64,000 bases of DNA, taken from positions 5,107,322 to 5,171,321 of the forward strand of contig NC_058055.1 of NCBI RefSeq assembly GCF_020085105.1, written 5' to 3'. Every line of letters begins with the position of its first letter. The stretch's first letter is position 1. The notes beneath the pieces are model-generated. The model made no database searches, was not told the DNA's origin, and saw only the letters and a list, made by a program, of their open reading frames with translations. The DNA is from Siniperca chuatsi. Lineage: Eukaryota; Chordata; Actinopteri; Centrarchiformes; Sinipercidae. A program made the translations under genes and the position numbers. Of this stretch, positions 35,940 to 62,653 are shown one piece after another.

Positions 35940-36094
35940 TTAGACAATGTTCAGGTGTGTGTCCTTGTCGACTCCATAGTTGCCTTTGTGCTCCTCAAAC
36001 AGATTGCTGAGTTCATCCATGTACAGCTGATGAAGGTCATCAAGTTCCTCAGCTGTTGGCTTCTCATTCCTCTCCACCCTAATTGGCCGTCCAA
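35940..36094 (-). CDS. mogat2: mogat2 terminal coding exon 6
   Basis: Residues 288-338 and the stop TAA (35940-35942): [20 protein letters not shown] through DKDTHLNIV. The acceptor is TCTCTGCAG. Confidence 0.96.
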
Positions 36095-39000
36095 CTGCAG
36101 AGAGGTGACAAGGTGAAGGACAACACACTCCATACTTTCTGATTTGCAAAATGGTATGTTTGATGCTATTGGACCTCTGTTTATTTCAGATTTGATTAGG
36201 GCTGCATGCCAACCAGTTATAGAAGGTGTTAGTGTGTGTCACTGTTGCTAAGTGTGGCTGTAGCAGACAGGGCCATATCCATGACTTTCTCTGCCAGGCT
36301 GACAAATCCTGCTCTTTATCTGACTAATATTTCTTACGTTCACTGAAACTCTCTTTGCCAGCTTAGTGACATTAGATGCTTCTGCCAAAATCAACAGCTG
36401 GTTGGGAAAAACTTGCGCATAGATAATGTAGCTCAGGTTTTTGCCTGCCAGACAAAGCAATGCATACTTTATTTGATATACTGCGCATGATGTTTACAGT
36501 AATTTGACACAATTACACAGAATCTATAGATTAAAGTAACCAGTGAAAGTGATAGATAAGCAAAGTTGTATACTCGCCTACTGTATTGATGGGTTTTCTG
36601 TAGGGCACGAGACCAAAGGAGTACTGGAAAATGCCACGTGCATGGAAGAGAGGCAGGGAGATACCCATGATGCTTTGCAGCCGTTCCTGTATCCATCGAA
36701 GCCAGGTTCCTCTTGGGTTTTCCACTTGATCAAACACTTCATTCTCTCCAAAGGAGAAGACTGGCACCAGATGAGCGCTAAAAAAGATTTTTAATAAAAA
36801 CGTTGTTTAATTGATTAACCAATATCATCCAGCATTTGAAATCCTTGTGTTTTTCATCATTTCTTTCATTCTAAATTGATCTTGTAACGGCCTGTGTGCT
36901 TTCCCAGGAACTTCTAAGTGAGGGACTTGAATAAGCCTCTGTTTTAAGAGGCCACGCTCAAGCCACAAGAAACCTTTCAATAAGCTATAATACCTCGGAG
37001 AATTAGCTGCATTTAACAGAAAACTTTCCTCATTCCCACAGGGCTCTCTGCTCTTACCCATGCTCCATGGCCATTTTGATGAAACCTTTCTTCTTGGCCA
37101 AGAGTACATTGTAGCTCCCAGGGTGGGCATCAAGGGCCTCTGGGGCCCCACCGACTGCTATTACAACAGCGTTACCACCACCCCTTTGGCAGAGCTGATA
37201 TCTGGCGCTCTCTTTGTCAGAAGGAATCAGACCTGCAGTGTTGTAACAAAAAATAAGAAGTGATCAAAATGATATACAATGATCAAAATGCTATTATACT
37301 AAGTCAAATAATACCTTAAATGCTATAAAATATAATATAGTTATACTAGCATAATACATCTGATAATAAATAATTCATCTTTACGCTGTCTCTATACTCA
37401 GGTGATTTAATGAGACAGTTGAATGGGCAATCAGATCGAGTATGATTAAAACATCTCTGGCCCACACCTGCACACATGATGTAGTCCCTGAAGAATGGGA
37501 CTCTGAACCAAAGGGGCAACATGAGCAGGTAGCTGGTGAGGCCAGGAAACAGTTGTTTGAAGCCTGTAGCATAGGTGCAGAAGTTGGCAAAGGCTCCAGC
37601 CACCAGCACGCCATGGGGATGGAAGCCCATTACATAGTTATGCCTGGGGTCCAAGTCAGCTGTCTTCACCAACTGGGAGGAGAAAAGAGAAGAACGTTGT
37701 GAAAATGAAAGTATTAGTGTCGGTCCATTTTTGTATCTGAATATGGATCCATAATCATGTAGGTTAATCATGTAGAATATTTTATTTCCGATCATCTGAT
37801 TCTTCCTAAAAGAGCTGACACAGTTGCATTGTGGCGGCCCAGCTGGCTGCAACCCAAACATGTGCCTCGATATCCCAGTTTCAACACTGTCGTTGACCCT
37901 CTCTCATCCCTCCTGTCTGTGGCCTCTGCAAACTGTCCGGAAACATTTAGAACCAGCCTACTGTAAGATACACTTCCCCTCTTACCCTACAATGACCTCA
38001 GGGGTGGAAAGTAACTAAGTACATTTACTCAAGTACTGTATTTAAGAACTATTTTGAGGTACTTGGACATTTACAGATTTTACATAAAGAAATGTATGAT
38101 AAGATTATATAATACAATGCATTGTTAAATAATAAACCAGTTGTTCCCAACCTCTCTGGCTTGTGACCCCTTTAAAAAGCCTTGTTTTGTTGGGGCTTCT
38201 TGTCACGTTTCTCATGTCTGTGAGTTGTTAGCAGTTTCACCAAAGAGTGATTCCCTCTTTAAAGTCTCAGATAGTTTAATTGAAATAACTGAGGCCCAAA
38301 GAGGTAAAAGTATTCAGTATTTCACAAAAAAGCAAATATTTGTGTAGCAGAACTTTTTCTTCACTCCTCTCCTATTAATCATCTCATGACCCCTCAGATT
38401 TATCTGGCGACCCTTTGGAGGGGCCCAACATGTAGGTTAGGAACCACTGAACTAAACTACCTAACTGTATATAAAGTAGTAGTAGTTAAAACTAGCACCA
38501 CCTCAACCAGCTACAACAGTAAAACACTACTTACACAATTATGCATCATATTAACAATCTAATAATTTTATAGTATATAATAATATGTCAGTCACAGGGG
38601 CCTCGCTGCACCTCTACTGCAAAAACCACACACAGCTATAGAAGTCAGTGTATGCAGAGTACAGTGTACCTATGACCAGTCCGTGAGGTTATGTTGTTCC
38701 TGTACCATCTCTATGTGCTTTATATAAATTTTTTCACTATCTTCTCCTGAACCACTGCACTTTCCACTGTCAATAGAGTGGTCATTTCCAGTATAGACGA
38801 CCCCATTTCTGCCTAAACAGATTGTCTGCCATTTTGAATTTTTGGCAAAGCATATTTTTTTTACCTCTGCTCCTACAAATTTCACCCATTTTTCTAAATT
38901 CAAAATATTTGAAAAATAAAATGTCATTAGTTTTTTCACATGCTATACCAATTTCTTCTAATTGGTTGCCAAATTCTTATACAGTATGTGTGGCGTATTT

Positions 39001-42000
39001 GACATAAACTGTCGCAGCTCCTACAGAAAAAACAGTCTGACATTTTGGGAAATATGCTTATTCGCTTTCTTGCTGAGAGTTAGATGAGAAGATTGATACC
39101 ACTCTCAGACATTAGAGTGGTATCAATCTTCTCATCTAACTCTTGGCTAAAAGGCAAAAAGGTATCAAAACCCATTGTTTATTGCATTGCAATAAAGGTA
39201 GGTAGCACAACAGCAACATGCTAAGGTTCCAGTAGATGGGCATACCTCAGTGGTTATGAGTCTGACTCTTGTGTAAAGCCCTGATATTCCTGAATGGATT
39301 TAGGTATTCTCCAAAGTAATGGCCACCAACTGCCAATCAGCATGATATTCTAAATCAATGTGTATTTTACTGCAGATCCAGACTCAGAGGCAACGTAAAA
39401 ATGTCTAAACTTATTAATAAACCACTTTATTAAAATAACCTGAGTAAAGGATTGCCAATTCTTGGCAGATGTGCTCTGTTTGTCCTTTAACTTCAAATGA
39501 ATTTACATCATCATCCTGTCTAAATATGTGGTGTTCTCTTAAAAAGCGAGTGAGCACACATCAGCTGGTGAGTTTTTAGTCTGATGATGGTGTAATTAGA
39601 AACGGTGGGAAAAGACACCAATGGAACTAATTAGGCTTTCTAAGGGGCACTTCTTCTCTTTACACTTTCACTGACTCTTTGTTTCAGACTTAATGTGGCA
39701 TAGAGTCAGATGATACTGGAAATGATTCACTTTGAGCTGCATACGTAGGATCAGGGCAAAACAGGGAGGTTTTTATACGTGGAAAGGACTGTATTTATCT
39801 TTACGGAGAGAAAAAAAAGTAATGAAACAACATCAATCAATATTTTAGAAAAATCTCTTGTTCAATTCCAACACTTGCACTTGCATGTCAAACCTCTCTA
39901 TGTCTTCTCAAAATGTATTTTGTCAACTACCTAAAGAAAAATGTGAAAAATGATCAAAGGTTTCTGAATCTAATCATCTAAACAGAAAAAGTCATCAAAA
40001 AAATATTCACAAAATATATTTTTATTGTTTTTATAGTATTATTACTTCTGTACCAGTCTTCTCCTGACTTTTATTATTATATGGTGCTGCTTTTATGGTG
40101 CCCCCTGCTGTATCTGCTTTATCATATCTTGTCTTGGCTTTTGTTATTATACATTTTTTGTGTTTTATTGCTCGTATATTTTCCCCCTTGTTCTAATTTT
40201 TCCCCGCATATGTTATAGTTGGCTATAAACCCATTTTTAAATGTACATAAATAAAGTAGGATGATGATGATAGTAATAGTAGTATATTAAAATCAATTAA
40301 ATTTCTGTATCATCTATATTTTAAAATGGAGTATTCTAATCTCAGATGTTTCCTGTCTTTTACTTAATTTTATTCTATGCTGTAAAATTATGTAGATGAC
40401 CAGAATCTGATTAGTTCAGATCAACTCAACAGGACAATATGGATTACTATGTTATCGTTTATGGCTGTCAAGAGTAATTCAAGTAAACAGAAACATGACT
40501 AACTTGATACTCAGAGATACAAATGAGTCTGAATATCTCATGGAGGGGATTGCTTTTGAGATTCTGACCTTATATCCTTTTTAAAAGCAAATTTTAATCT
40601 TAGCTTGCCTGTTTCCATACATGCAGAAAGTATATATGTATATGATTTTTAAGACATCATCTATCATAAAATAGATCTCTAGTAAATATACAAAAATGGT
40701 TTGTAACAACCCTCAAGATATTTTATGCAGAGCTATTTTTTAAATGCTGTTGAACTTGTGTTGTTGTTGCACTCTGTCTTATCAGCACAGTCCATAGGTC
40801 TTGCTCAGGGGCAACCCCCGTTGACAACATCCACCCATGTAATGTAGCGGATGTTGTCAACGGGGGTTCTGTTCTCTGTCAATTCTTCAGATGGTACACC
40901 CATCATCAAACACTACTGTTGAATTTTATATAAAATACTGCGCTTTTCTTGATCAAAACCTGGTGATCAAATTGACCTCAAGTCATACCTGCACTACTCA
41001 TGCATGACCACAAGAGGGACACAACAGGCTGCAAGAGAGAAGCTTGTACTGAACAGTCAGACCTCGGTGGCATCAGGGCCCCTTTGAACTGTTTGCGATG
41101 TCACATTAAAACCACTGCTAATTTATCTGAAACTGAAGTATAGATGCCAGGTTATCTCTGGTTTGAGCACTGATCTGCTACAAGATTAAACGAATAATTT
41201 GACATTTTGGGAAATGCACCTATTTGCTTTCTTGGAAAGCGTTGAGATGAGATCAAGATGAATTGATTCCGCTCTCATGTCTGTCTGTTAAATATGAACC
41301 TGGAACAAGAAGAACAGCTAGCCTGGCTCTGTCCAAAGGTAACAAAATCTGCCAACCAGCACCTGCAAATATGTGGTGTTCTTTTAAAAAACGAGTGAGC
41401 ACACATCAGCTGGTGAGTTTTTAGTCTGATGATGCTGTAATTAGAATGGAACTAATTAGGCTTTTTAAAGGGCACTGCTTCTCTTTACACTTTCACTGAC
41501 TCTTTGTTTCAGACTTAATGTGGCATAGAGTCAGATGATACTGGAAATGATTCACTTTGAGCTGCATACGTAGGCTCAGGGCAAAACAGGGAGGTTTTTA
41601 TACGTGGAAAGGACTGTATTTATCTTTACGGAGAGAAAAATGTAAATGTTTTTTTGAAAAATGAATGCGTGATGATGTCATCGACAAGCAAATTAATGTA
41701 TGACGTCATCTGGTGACTTTTACCGACTTTTGGAGTTAATGCTAGCTACTTTTATTGGAAAAAAGTTGGCAACTTTGCATAGTCCAGTAGAAGCGGCCAG
41801 GCCTCACTGACAAAAACACACAACTTTTATAACTTTATTCACTGATTTTGATGAAACTGGATGATGATGATGATGATACTTTATTGTCAGATCGAGTCTG
41901 AAATGTTTCTTGCATCACAGCAGCTCCATTTGCAACATCACAGAGATCATATTTTATGGAGAAAATATTTTTTCCGGTTTTCCCTCTGATGTCCTCCGGC

Positions 42001-44950
42001 TGCTCTGCCTCAGCTCTCGATGATTTACAGAGTTTCCTGATGGACAGATAGCTTTACTTGTTGCTAAGCAACCGCTAACTATCTATTGTTTTTCAAACCT
42101 AATTCTTGTCTCATTTGTGGTCTGATAAACAGTAAATTTATCAAATTCAGTTCCATATCACTAGTTTCACCAAAATCAGTGAATAGTTATAAACTTGTGT
42201 TTTTGTACAGTAATCCAGTAGTCAGTGATGCCCGGCCCCCCTCTCGCCTTTTTGCCACAAGTGGACTTCGCACGTGAGCAAAGCAGCAGATGTTCAAGGA
42301 GGTGACGTCCCAACTGAAGACCCGGCGTGATGAGAGCACTGACAGATCACATTTTCATTTTCATGTTGACCCCAAAAGAGCGTGGTGACATGTAAATGTA
42401 AATGCAAAGACCGGGGGTGCTGGTTCGCTAATTGCATTTGAATATTGCCCACTGACAGCAGGTTAAGTCTTTGAAAAGAAATACAGTTTTCATTTTCATT
42501 TTCAAATTGTTAGAAAATTTCATTTTCATTTTCATTTTGACTTAAATATTGCTTTTGCATAAATGGAAAATCAAGTTACATTGTTTATGTATGTAACATT
42601 TTCATTTTCAAATAACACATACATATTTGGAAAATTCTAATATTGTGGAATTACATTTTCATTTACAAGTTTACATTATCATTTGAATATAGTCCCGTAT
42701 ACGCTGCCATACAAATACACATAGACACGGCCTGCAGTACTGTCTTTAATCAGACAACAAAAATGTTTACTGTAGGATCTGGGGAGGCTATGTGTACATG
42801 TAGAGTACATGACTATAGGGAACACAGGGGGAACACTGATCATCCATCAGTGGCCCATTTGCTGCCAAGGACTGAGATAAGGGCCAATGCTGGAACATAG
42901 CTGGAGATCAAAGAATAGATAAAATGAACTGGCCGAGCGAGATGTTCTGATGTCCTATTCTCTGACCTGCAGAGGCAAATCCCACCCCACCTCACACGGA
43001 CTTTAGGGCGGCTTAATGGCGGTGAGTATACATAGCGATTGAAATGTATACAACATATATACAACAACTGTCTAAAAGCTGCCTCTCACCTTGATGGGAA
43101 AGTAATCCCGCATGTATTCCCAAATTCTGAGGCCACACAAAAAGGACACCCTGCGGCCTCCACGTGCAGGAGTGTCATAGTCAAAGAACCACCAGACAGC
43201 GTACAGCACACTGATCAGCCAGAAGCGAGTGAACAGCAGGTAGAAGAAGAGGAAGATGCAGGTGGGTGCTGAGGAGAGAAAGAATTTGTGTAGTGAGCAG
43301 CAGCTTTGCAGCAGCAAGAACATACTGTAAACAAGTGCATTTATTAAACTATCCATTCTGATCTGATAACAAATGTAAAACACACTATATGAATGGTTAC
43401 TAGAAGATCATACTATAATACCATTTAGTATGCCAGAAAAAGATTTAGTATGTCCCAATACATAGTATGTCAAGTGTAGTATGCCAAAAGTACCAGGATG
43501 TCCTACTGCATCCGGTCGTATTTTGCAGTATGCAAGCCAGCATGCATTTCTGGCTGTTCTGACCCACAATCCTCTGCACAGCATGATTATAAGCAAGAGG
43601 GTCAAAGTTCAGGGTGCAATGTTATGACAAATTAGTATGCATACTGCATACAACAGTATGTACTTTGTGAGGGCAGCTGCGGTACGTACTAAAAGTAAAA
43701 AGAAAAAGTATGCCATTTAGAACGTAGCACGTGTTTGGCTGGAATTAGCCATTTTATGAATGGCGGCGTCTGCCAATGTCAATACAATTTAATATTTCAC
43801 TGTGATGTAACAGTTCAGTTCATTTTTAGCTCAGGTATCACTGGTTTCTCTTGGTGCACACAGTCATCAGTGTTCAGTTGCCAAACTTCCTTTCAAAACC
43901 TTTTACATTATTGTATTAGAAATGGTATTTATGGTTTTATAATTGCATTCCATTTTTCATCTGATTTTGTGGCATATTTTGTGTTATCTGTCGTATGTTG
44001 TTTGTTTGTAACTCATTATTATTGCTGCCTATCTTGGCCAGGACACTTTTGAAAAACACATTTTTAATTCTACAGTTAAAAAAAATAAGAAGACAAATTG
44101 GTGTGAGGCTGATCTTTAGTATATTTATTGTCACAATAATCAATAAACTGTCAAGTATGACAAGCTAACTACACAGGACACACCTCCCACCAACTCGAGT
44201 CAGTTGTAACACCTGAACGCCACCTGCTGCGAATGAGAGTTTATGAAAAGCAGTCAGCAAGCAAGCAGAGAGATCCAAATAGACATGTACAAGTCGTGGA
44301 TAAAAGGTTGAAAGCTTCTGTCACTTCAAGTGGGAGTAGCACAATGAAAACTCGACCAAACCCACTGAAAAAAATAGAACATGAACAATTCCAAGATGTA
44401 AAATCAGTTCAAATGAAAATATTTGGAACATGACAGGGCTGTGGGACAAAAATGGTAGGAACCACTGCTATACAACATCTGTCTTTCAGTAGGTGGACAC
44501 ATCGAGTTGGATGCTGACATGAAATAGTTTTGAAAAATATACAGTTGTCCTGGGGTCAGTTGATAGGGCAAACTCTGTGTGGAGGTGTAGACTGCACTCT
44601 GCTCAGGTCAGCTCTGCTCCCTCTTCTGGCAATCCAGCAGTTCATGTCACTTGTGACAACAGTTCTCTAAGTCTCATGTTTACTTACACTTTACCCAAGA
44701 GCAGCTATAGGCCAACATGTTTGAACACCTACTGTAAAGAAACGAAGAATGACTGTAGATTCGTACTTCATGAACAGTACCATCCCATTACTACTCCATC
44801 ATTTCCAGATGTTTCCAGTGGACACACATATAAACATGCACACTCACCCAGGCCAAGGAAGGAGAAGACCCACTGCAGCACCGCAGCTGTCTGCAGTCTC
44901 CTGTGCAAGGGCATGTCCAAGGGGGCAAACTTAACCTTCATGTTTTCCAT
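35940..44950 (-). CDS. mogat2: 2-acylglycerol O-acyltransferase 2 (monoacylglycerol acyltransferase)
   Basis: MOGAT2 acylates 2-monoacylglycerol to diacylglycerol in the ER membrane; in vertebrates it serves fat re-esterification in enterocytes. Six exons, 44848-44950, 43090-43268, 37468-37672, 37058-37232, 36578-36777 and 35940-36094, sum to 1017 bp, or 338 aa plus TAA (human 334 aa). Landmarks: [15 protein letters not shown]; hydrophobic [12 protein letters not shown] and [18 protein letters not shown] at 90-92; catalytic HPHG at 112-115; GGAPE at 190-194; [10 protein letters not shown] through [10 protein letters not shown]; and [14 protein letters not shown]. Synteny next to map6 and dgat2 favours mogat2 over mogat1 or mogat3. 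A second ATG at 44939-44941 (MKVKFAP) has the better Kozak base (A at -3) and may be the true start, giving 335 aa. Intron 5 has a GC donor. Confidence 0.94.
36578..36777 (-). CDS. mogat2: mogat2 coding exon 5 (GC donor)
   Basis: Residues 221-287: [46 protein letters not shown]. The donor at 36576-36577 is GC (GTAG|GCGAGT). Confidence 0.95.
37058..37232 (-). CDS. mogat2: mogat2 coding exon 4
   Basis: Residues 163-220 plus two bases: [46 protein letters not shown]. The acceptor is CTGCAG and the donor GTAAGA. Confidence 0.95.
37468..37672 (-). CDS. mogat2: mogat2 coding exon 3 (HPHG catalytic motif)
   Basis: Residues 95-162: [43 protein letters not shown]. The acceptor is CTCCCAG and the donor GTGTGG. 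Confidence 0.96.
38002..38620. mobile_element. Composite hAT-like element in reverse orientation
   Basis: Starts CAGGGGTGGAAAGTAACTAAG and carries the nested CCAGTTGTTCCCAACC ... AGGAACCACTGAA element (about 38136-38455). It is the inverse of the 34.5-35.3 kb copy, with the nested element at the corresponding place. Confidence 0.65.
39076..39143. repeat. Perfect 30-bp inverted repeat (hairpin)
   Basis: Arms 39076-39105 and 39114-39143 are exact reverse complements around the 8-base loop CAGACATT. The arm contains TAGATGAGAAGATTGATACC, a word of the fish repeat that ends near 61.8 kb. Confidence 0.9.
39515..39812. repeat. Direct duplication in mogat2 intron 2, copy 1
   Basis: Near-identical to 41365-41640 from TATGTGGTGTTCTCTTAAAA to CTTTACGGAGAGAAAA, with a short block (AACGGTGGGAAAAGACACC) missing in copy 2. 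Confidence 0.85.
40813..40868. repeat. Perfect 20-bp GC-rich inverted repeat (hairpin)
   Basis: AACCCCCGTTGACAACATCC (40813-40832) is exactly complementary to 40849-40868 around a 16-base loop. It stands out in an AT-rich intron. Confidence 0.9.
41365..41640. repeat. Direct duplication in mogat2 intron 2, copy 2
   Basis: Second copy of 39515-39812 in the same orientation, about 1.8 kb downstream. It also has a CATTTTGGGAAATGCACC repeat just before it. Confidence 0.85.
41836..42715. mobile_element. Foldback-like element, copy 1 (in mogat2 intron 2)
   Basis: The core holds (GATGAT)n ACTTTATTGTCAGATCGAG and GCAGCTCCATTTGCAACATC, flanked by TTCACTGATTTTGATGAAAC and its inverse TTTCACCAAAATCAGTGAA. 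The right arm is rich in CATTTTCATTTTC and ends ATAGTCCCGTATACGCTGCC near 42.71 kb. The left outer arm is not seen, so this copy is truncated. Confidence 0.6.
43090..43268 (-). CDS. mogat2: mogat2 coding exon 2 (YFP motif)
   Basis: Residues 35-94, with [29 protein letters not shown] and MRDYFPIK. Its 179 bp equals dgat2 exons 3 plus 4 (108 + 71). Confidence 0.95.
43395..43735. repeat. AGTATG-rich interspersed repeat
   Basis: Repeated TTAGTATGTCCCAATACATA, GTAGTATGCC and TAGTATGCATACTGCATAC words between mogat2 exons 1 and 2. It resembles a common fish miniature element. Confidence 0.5.
44848..44950 (-). CDS. mogat2: mogat2 coding exon 1
   Basis: [20 protein letters not shown] followed by the first hydrophobic segment, ending phase 1 at a GTGAGT donor. 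The frame stays open upstream but without another ATG, so either of the two ATGs here is the start. Confidence 0.88.
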
Positions 44951-45704
44951 GAGAGAAGACAGACAAACCGAGGCACTGCAGCCGGTGGCGAAGTAGAAGA
45001 GCGAGTAAAGTGGGTCCAAAGTCTGAGCTCTCCACCATCACTTCCTATTGACAGTCTTATCTCAGAAACTCAATATAGGGTTTGATTTGTCAATCCATAT
45101 CTATCACATCTGACTTTTGACCCTGCAAGGACGGAGCTGCTAAAACACATAGCAGAGCATTCAAACATGAACAACAACCATAAGTCAGTGGAAGAGGGCA
45201 ACGTGAAAGGCCTTTTTTATGTTTTTTTCCCTTCCTGCACTGCATGGAAGGCACTCAGTGGTTAGCATGACTTTGTAATATTTTGGTCTATAATGTTGTA
45301 AAGGCAGCCCCATCTGGTTGAGCAATCACGTAACTGCATCTCAAGGTGATAGTGATAAAGGTCCTTTGCAGAGGTATAACACATTTCTTATCACATAGCT
45401 TCATTATCAGGGCTGTATGAAATACTTTGAAATTTTTTGAATATTGTTGAAAGGAAAGAGCATAGACCACAATCAAGGTGTGTGTAAAGGTTATCCAAGG
45501 TGTTGATGAAGAAAAAAGATAACAGGAGATAGTGAAGGAGCTACCCATGCCTTGCATCACCAATCAACACACACCACTAAGACAGACGCTCAGAGGAATG
45601 TAAAACCTTACATATTCTCTCTCTATATCTATATTCTTTATGTTTATCTTTTAATCTGTTTCCCTCATTAGCTTCTGTTAGATTGACATTTGCCAGGGCC
45701 ATTT

Positions 45705-46054
45705 GGTATGTATGGCAGCGTATACGAGACTATATTCAAATGGCAATGTAAACTTGAAAATGAAAATGTAATTCCACAATAGCATTAGAATTCTCCACAT
45801 ATGTATGTGTTGTTTGAGTGAAAATGAAAATGAAATTTTCTAACAATTTGAAAATGAAAATTGCAATTCAAAGACTTAAACTGCTATAGGGTGGACAATA
45901 TTCAAATGCAATAACCAAAACAGCGCCCCAAGTCTTTGCATGCTCTTTTGGGGTCAACATGAAAATGAAAATTAAATCTGTCAGTGCTCTCATCAAGGCG
46001 GGTCTTCAGTTAGGACTTCACTTGCTTGAACATTATTCACTGATTTTGGTGAAA

Positions 46055-46087
<33 letters not shown>

Positions 46088-46412
46088 ACTTTATTGTCCA
46101 ATCGAGTCTGAAATGTTTCTTGCATCACAGCAGCTCCATTTGCAACATCACAGAGATCATATTTTATGGAGAAAATATTTTCCGGTTTTCCCTCTGATGT
46201 CCTCCGGCTGCTCTGCCTCAACTCTCGATGAAGACCAAGGCTGCTTGCACCCCGCGGCTGACCCCGCCGGCCCGACCTTTCTCTTTTTGGATTATTGCAT
46301 TTTCATTTTTACTCCTTTTAATTTTAACACATACACATGTGGAAAATTATAAAGCTATTGTGGAATTACATTATCATTTTAATACAGTCCCGTATACGCT
46401 TCCATAGGTATG
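45705..46412. mobile_element. Foldback-like element, copy 2 (between mogat2 and map6)
   Basis: Starts GTATGGCAGCGTATACGAGAC and ends CAGTCCCGTATACGCTTCC, so the termini are inverted repeats. The left arm (to about 46.03 kb) is the inverse of the right arm of copy 1. It has the same (GATGAT)n ACTTTATTGTC core as copy 1, but the right arm is shortened. Confidence 0.65.
46059..46088. repeat. (GAT)n microsatellite
   Basis: Nine or so GAT triplets at the edge of the foldback core. The poly-Met and poly-Ser frames over it are artefacts. Confidence 0.9.
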
Positions 46413-47460
46413 AGTGCCATTCCGTTTTGTTTTGCCCTTTGATTACATCTTCATAAATTATTGAATTATTCAGTGTTTATCTACCTTTATTACCGCATTA
46501 ACACTTTGATCTTGAATACTCAGTCAGTCAGTTAATGTTTTACCTGCACCCACTGACAAAAAACTAACTGCAGTTAAAGAAAAGGAAGACATAATGCCTT
46601 AAAGCCTGAGAGTGATTGTTGCTTCTAACAATGAGCTGTCAGCCTTCGTTATAAAAACCTCTATTTAGATAACATGCTTGTCTTTTAGATATCTTAGAAA
46701 CTGTAGTCCAATGTGAAACAGGCCCTCAGGGAGTGTAATGAGTTGGCATTATTCATGTATTCTAGTATTTGTGGGCACAGTCTGCCAATAATGGGCAGTC
46801 TTTGTCACAAAGGCAATTTTGCATGAATCAGTAGCTTACATTTAACAGTGTGGACCTTTTTGTGGAATTCATAAGCTATATTTTACATAATTTTATTATA
46901 CTTCATAACGCCCTTCCATGTAAAAAAACAACTTTGTATTAATTATTAATCATATTAAGTCTAATAGTGAACGGCAATGTTATCCCATTTCTCTTTTTTG
47001 AACCAATTCATCTGGTATCATAATATTTCTTTATCCTTAGTAATAATTTGATATGTCCTCCTAAAATATGTCTATATGTCTTTTATTTTTATTTAGGCTA
47101 CATCAGGCAAGAACGTTTCTCATTTTTGACCACTCGTTTTCTCATTTTGTTTTATCAAATGTTAACAAATATCAAAATGTTGAGGGAAAGAGAGGCTGAG
47201 TGATGGCTGGACCATCCTCCTGTACCACCACGCAGTGTGCGTAAAACGCTTCGTTAAAGTCAAGCTCACAGTGTTTATCAGCCTTAAATCGGAAATCAAT
47301 GTTCAAGTTTCAAAATCAAAGCAGCAGACCTCATTGAGTGTTTCTGGCTACAGCTATGTGACGTTAAGAGAATGTGCCAGCCTACATAATATAGGCTACC
47401 GTACATCCCTTTCAAAGTGCTTTGTTTTATTTTGGGTGTTCTTATTTTATGTATCATATT
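46413..47460. other. mogat2-map6 intergenic stretch
   Basis: AT-rich, without a recognisable gene or repeat. GC content rises from about 47.5 kb towards map6 exon 1. Confidence 0.5.
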
Positions 47461-47870
47461 TCGTCAGTAGCCCACGGCTTTTAGGCTGCAGGTGAAGCCG
47501 GAAGTCTTTTGATATTCTCTCTGACTTGACTTTTGTTTTCCTCCTCGGCGGCCCCAGTTTTGTGTCTCCGGGATGCTGAGCAGGCGGGCGGGGCTGTTTT
47601 TCCTTGCAGTGCCCGGCGGTGGAGTGATGTAGCAAGACGTACGGGACAGAGCGGGCACAGAGGGAAGCAGAGCAAACGTCAGTACGGTTAGTTTTTAATA
47701 CACTCCTTCAAATCTGTTTATTTTAGAAGCACAATGGAATTTCTTAATAACCGTATCTAACGTCAACAGTAGGCCTATTGCAGCCTGACACACGGACATC
47801 TTGTTTCTCTCATATCAGGATACCGAAGTGTTTCTCCTTCATTTTGGACCCGGTGCGAATTGTTTTGTAG

Positions 47871-62653
<14,783 letters not shown>

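Noticed and set aside
44951..45019. N-terminal extension of mogat2 upstream of MENMKV
   Set aside because: The frame is open but its first codon is TTG and no ATG lies upstream in it.
46059..46352. Frame starting with a run of methionines
   Set aside because: Translation of a (GAT)n microsatellite inside a foldback-like element.
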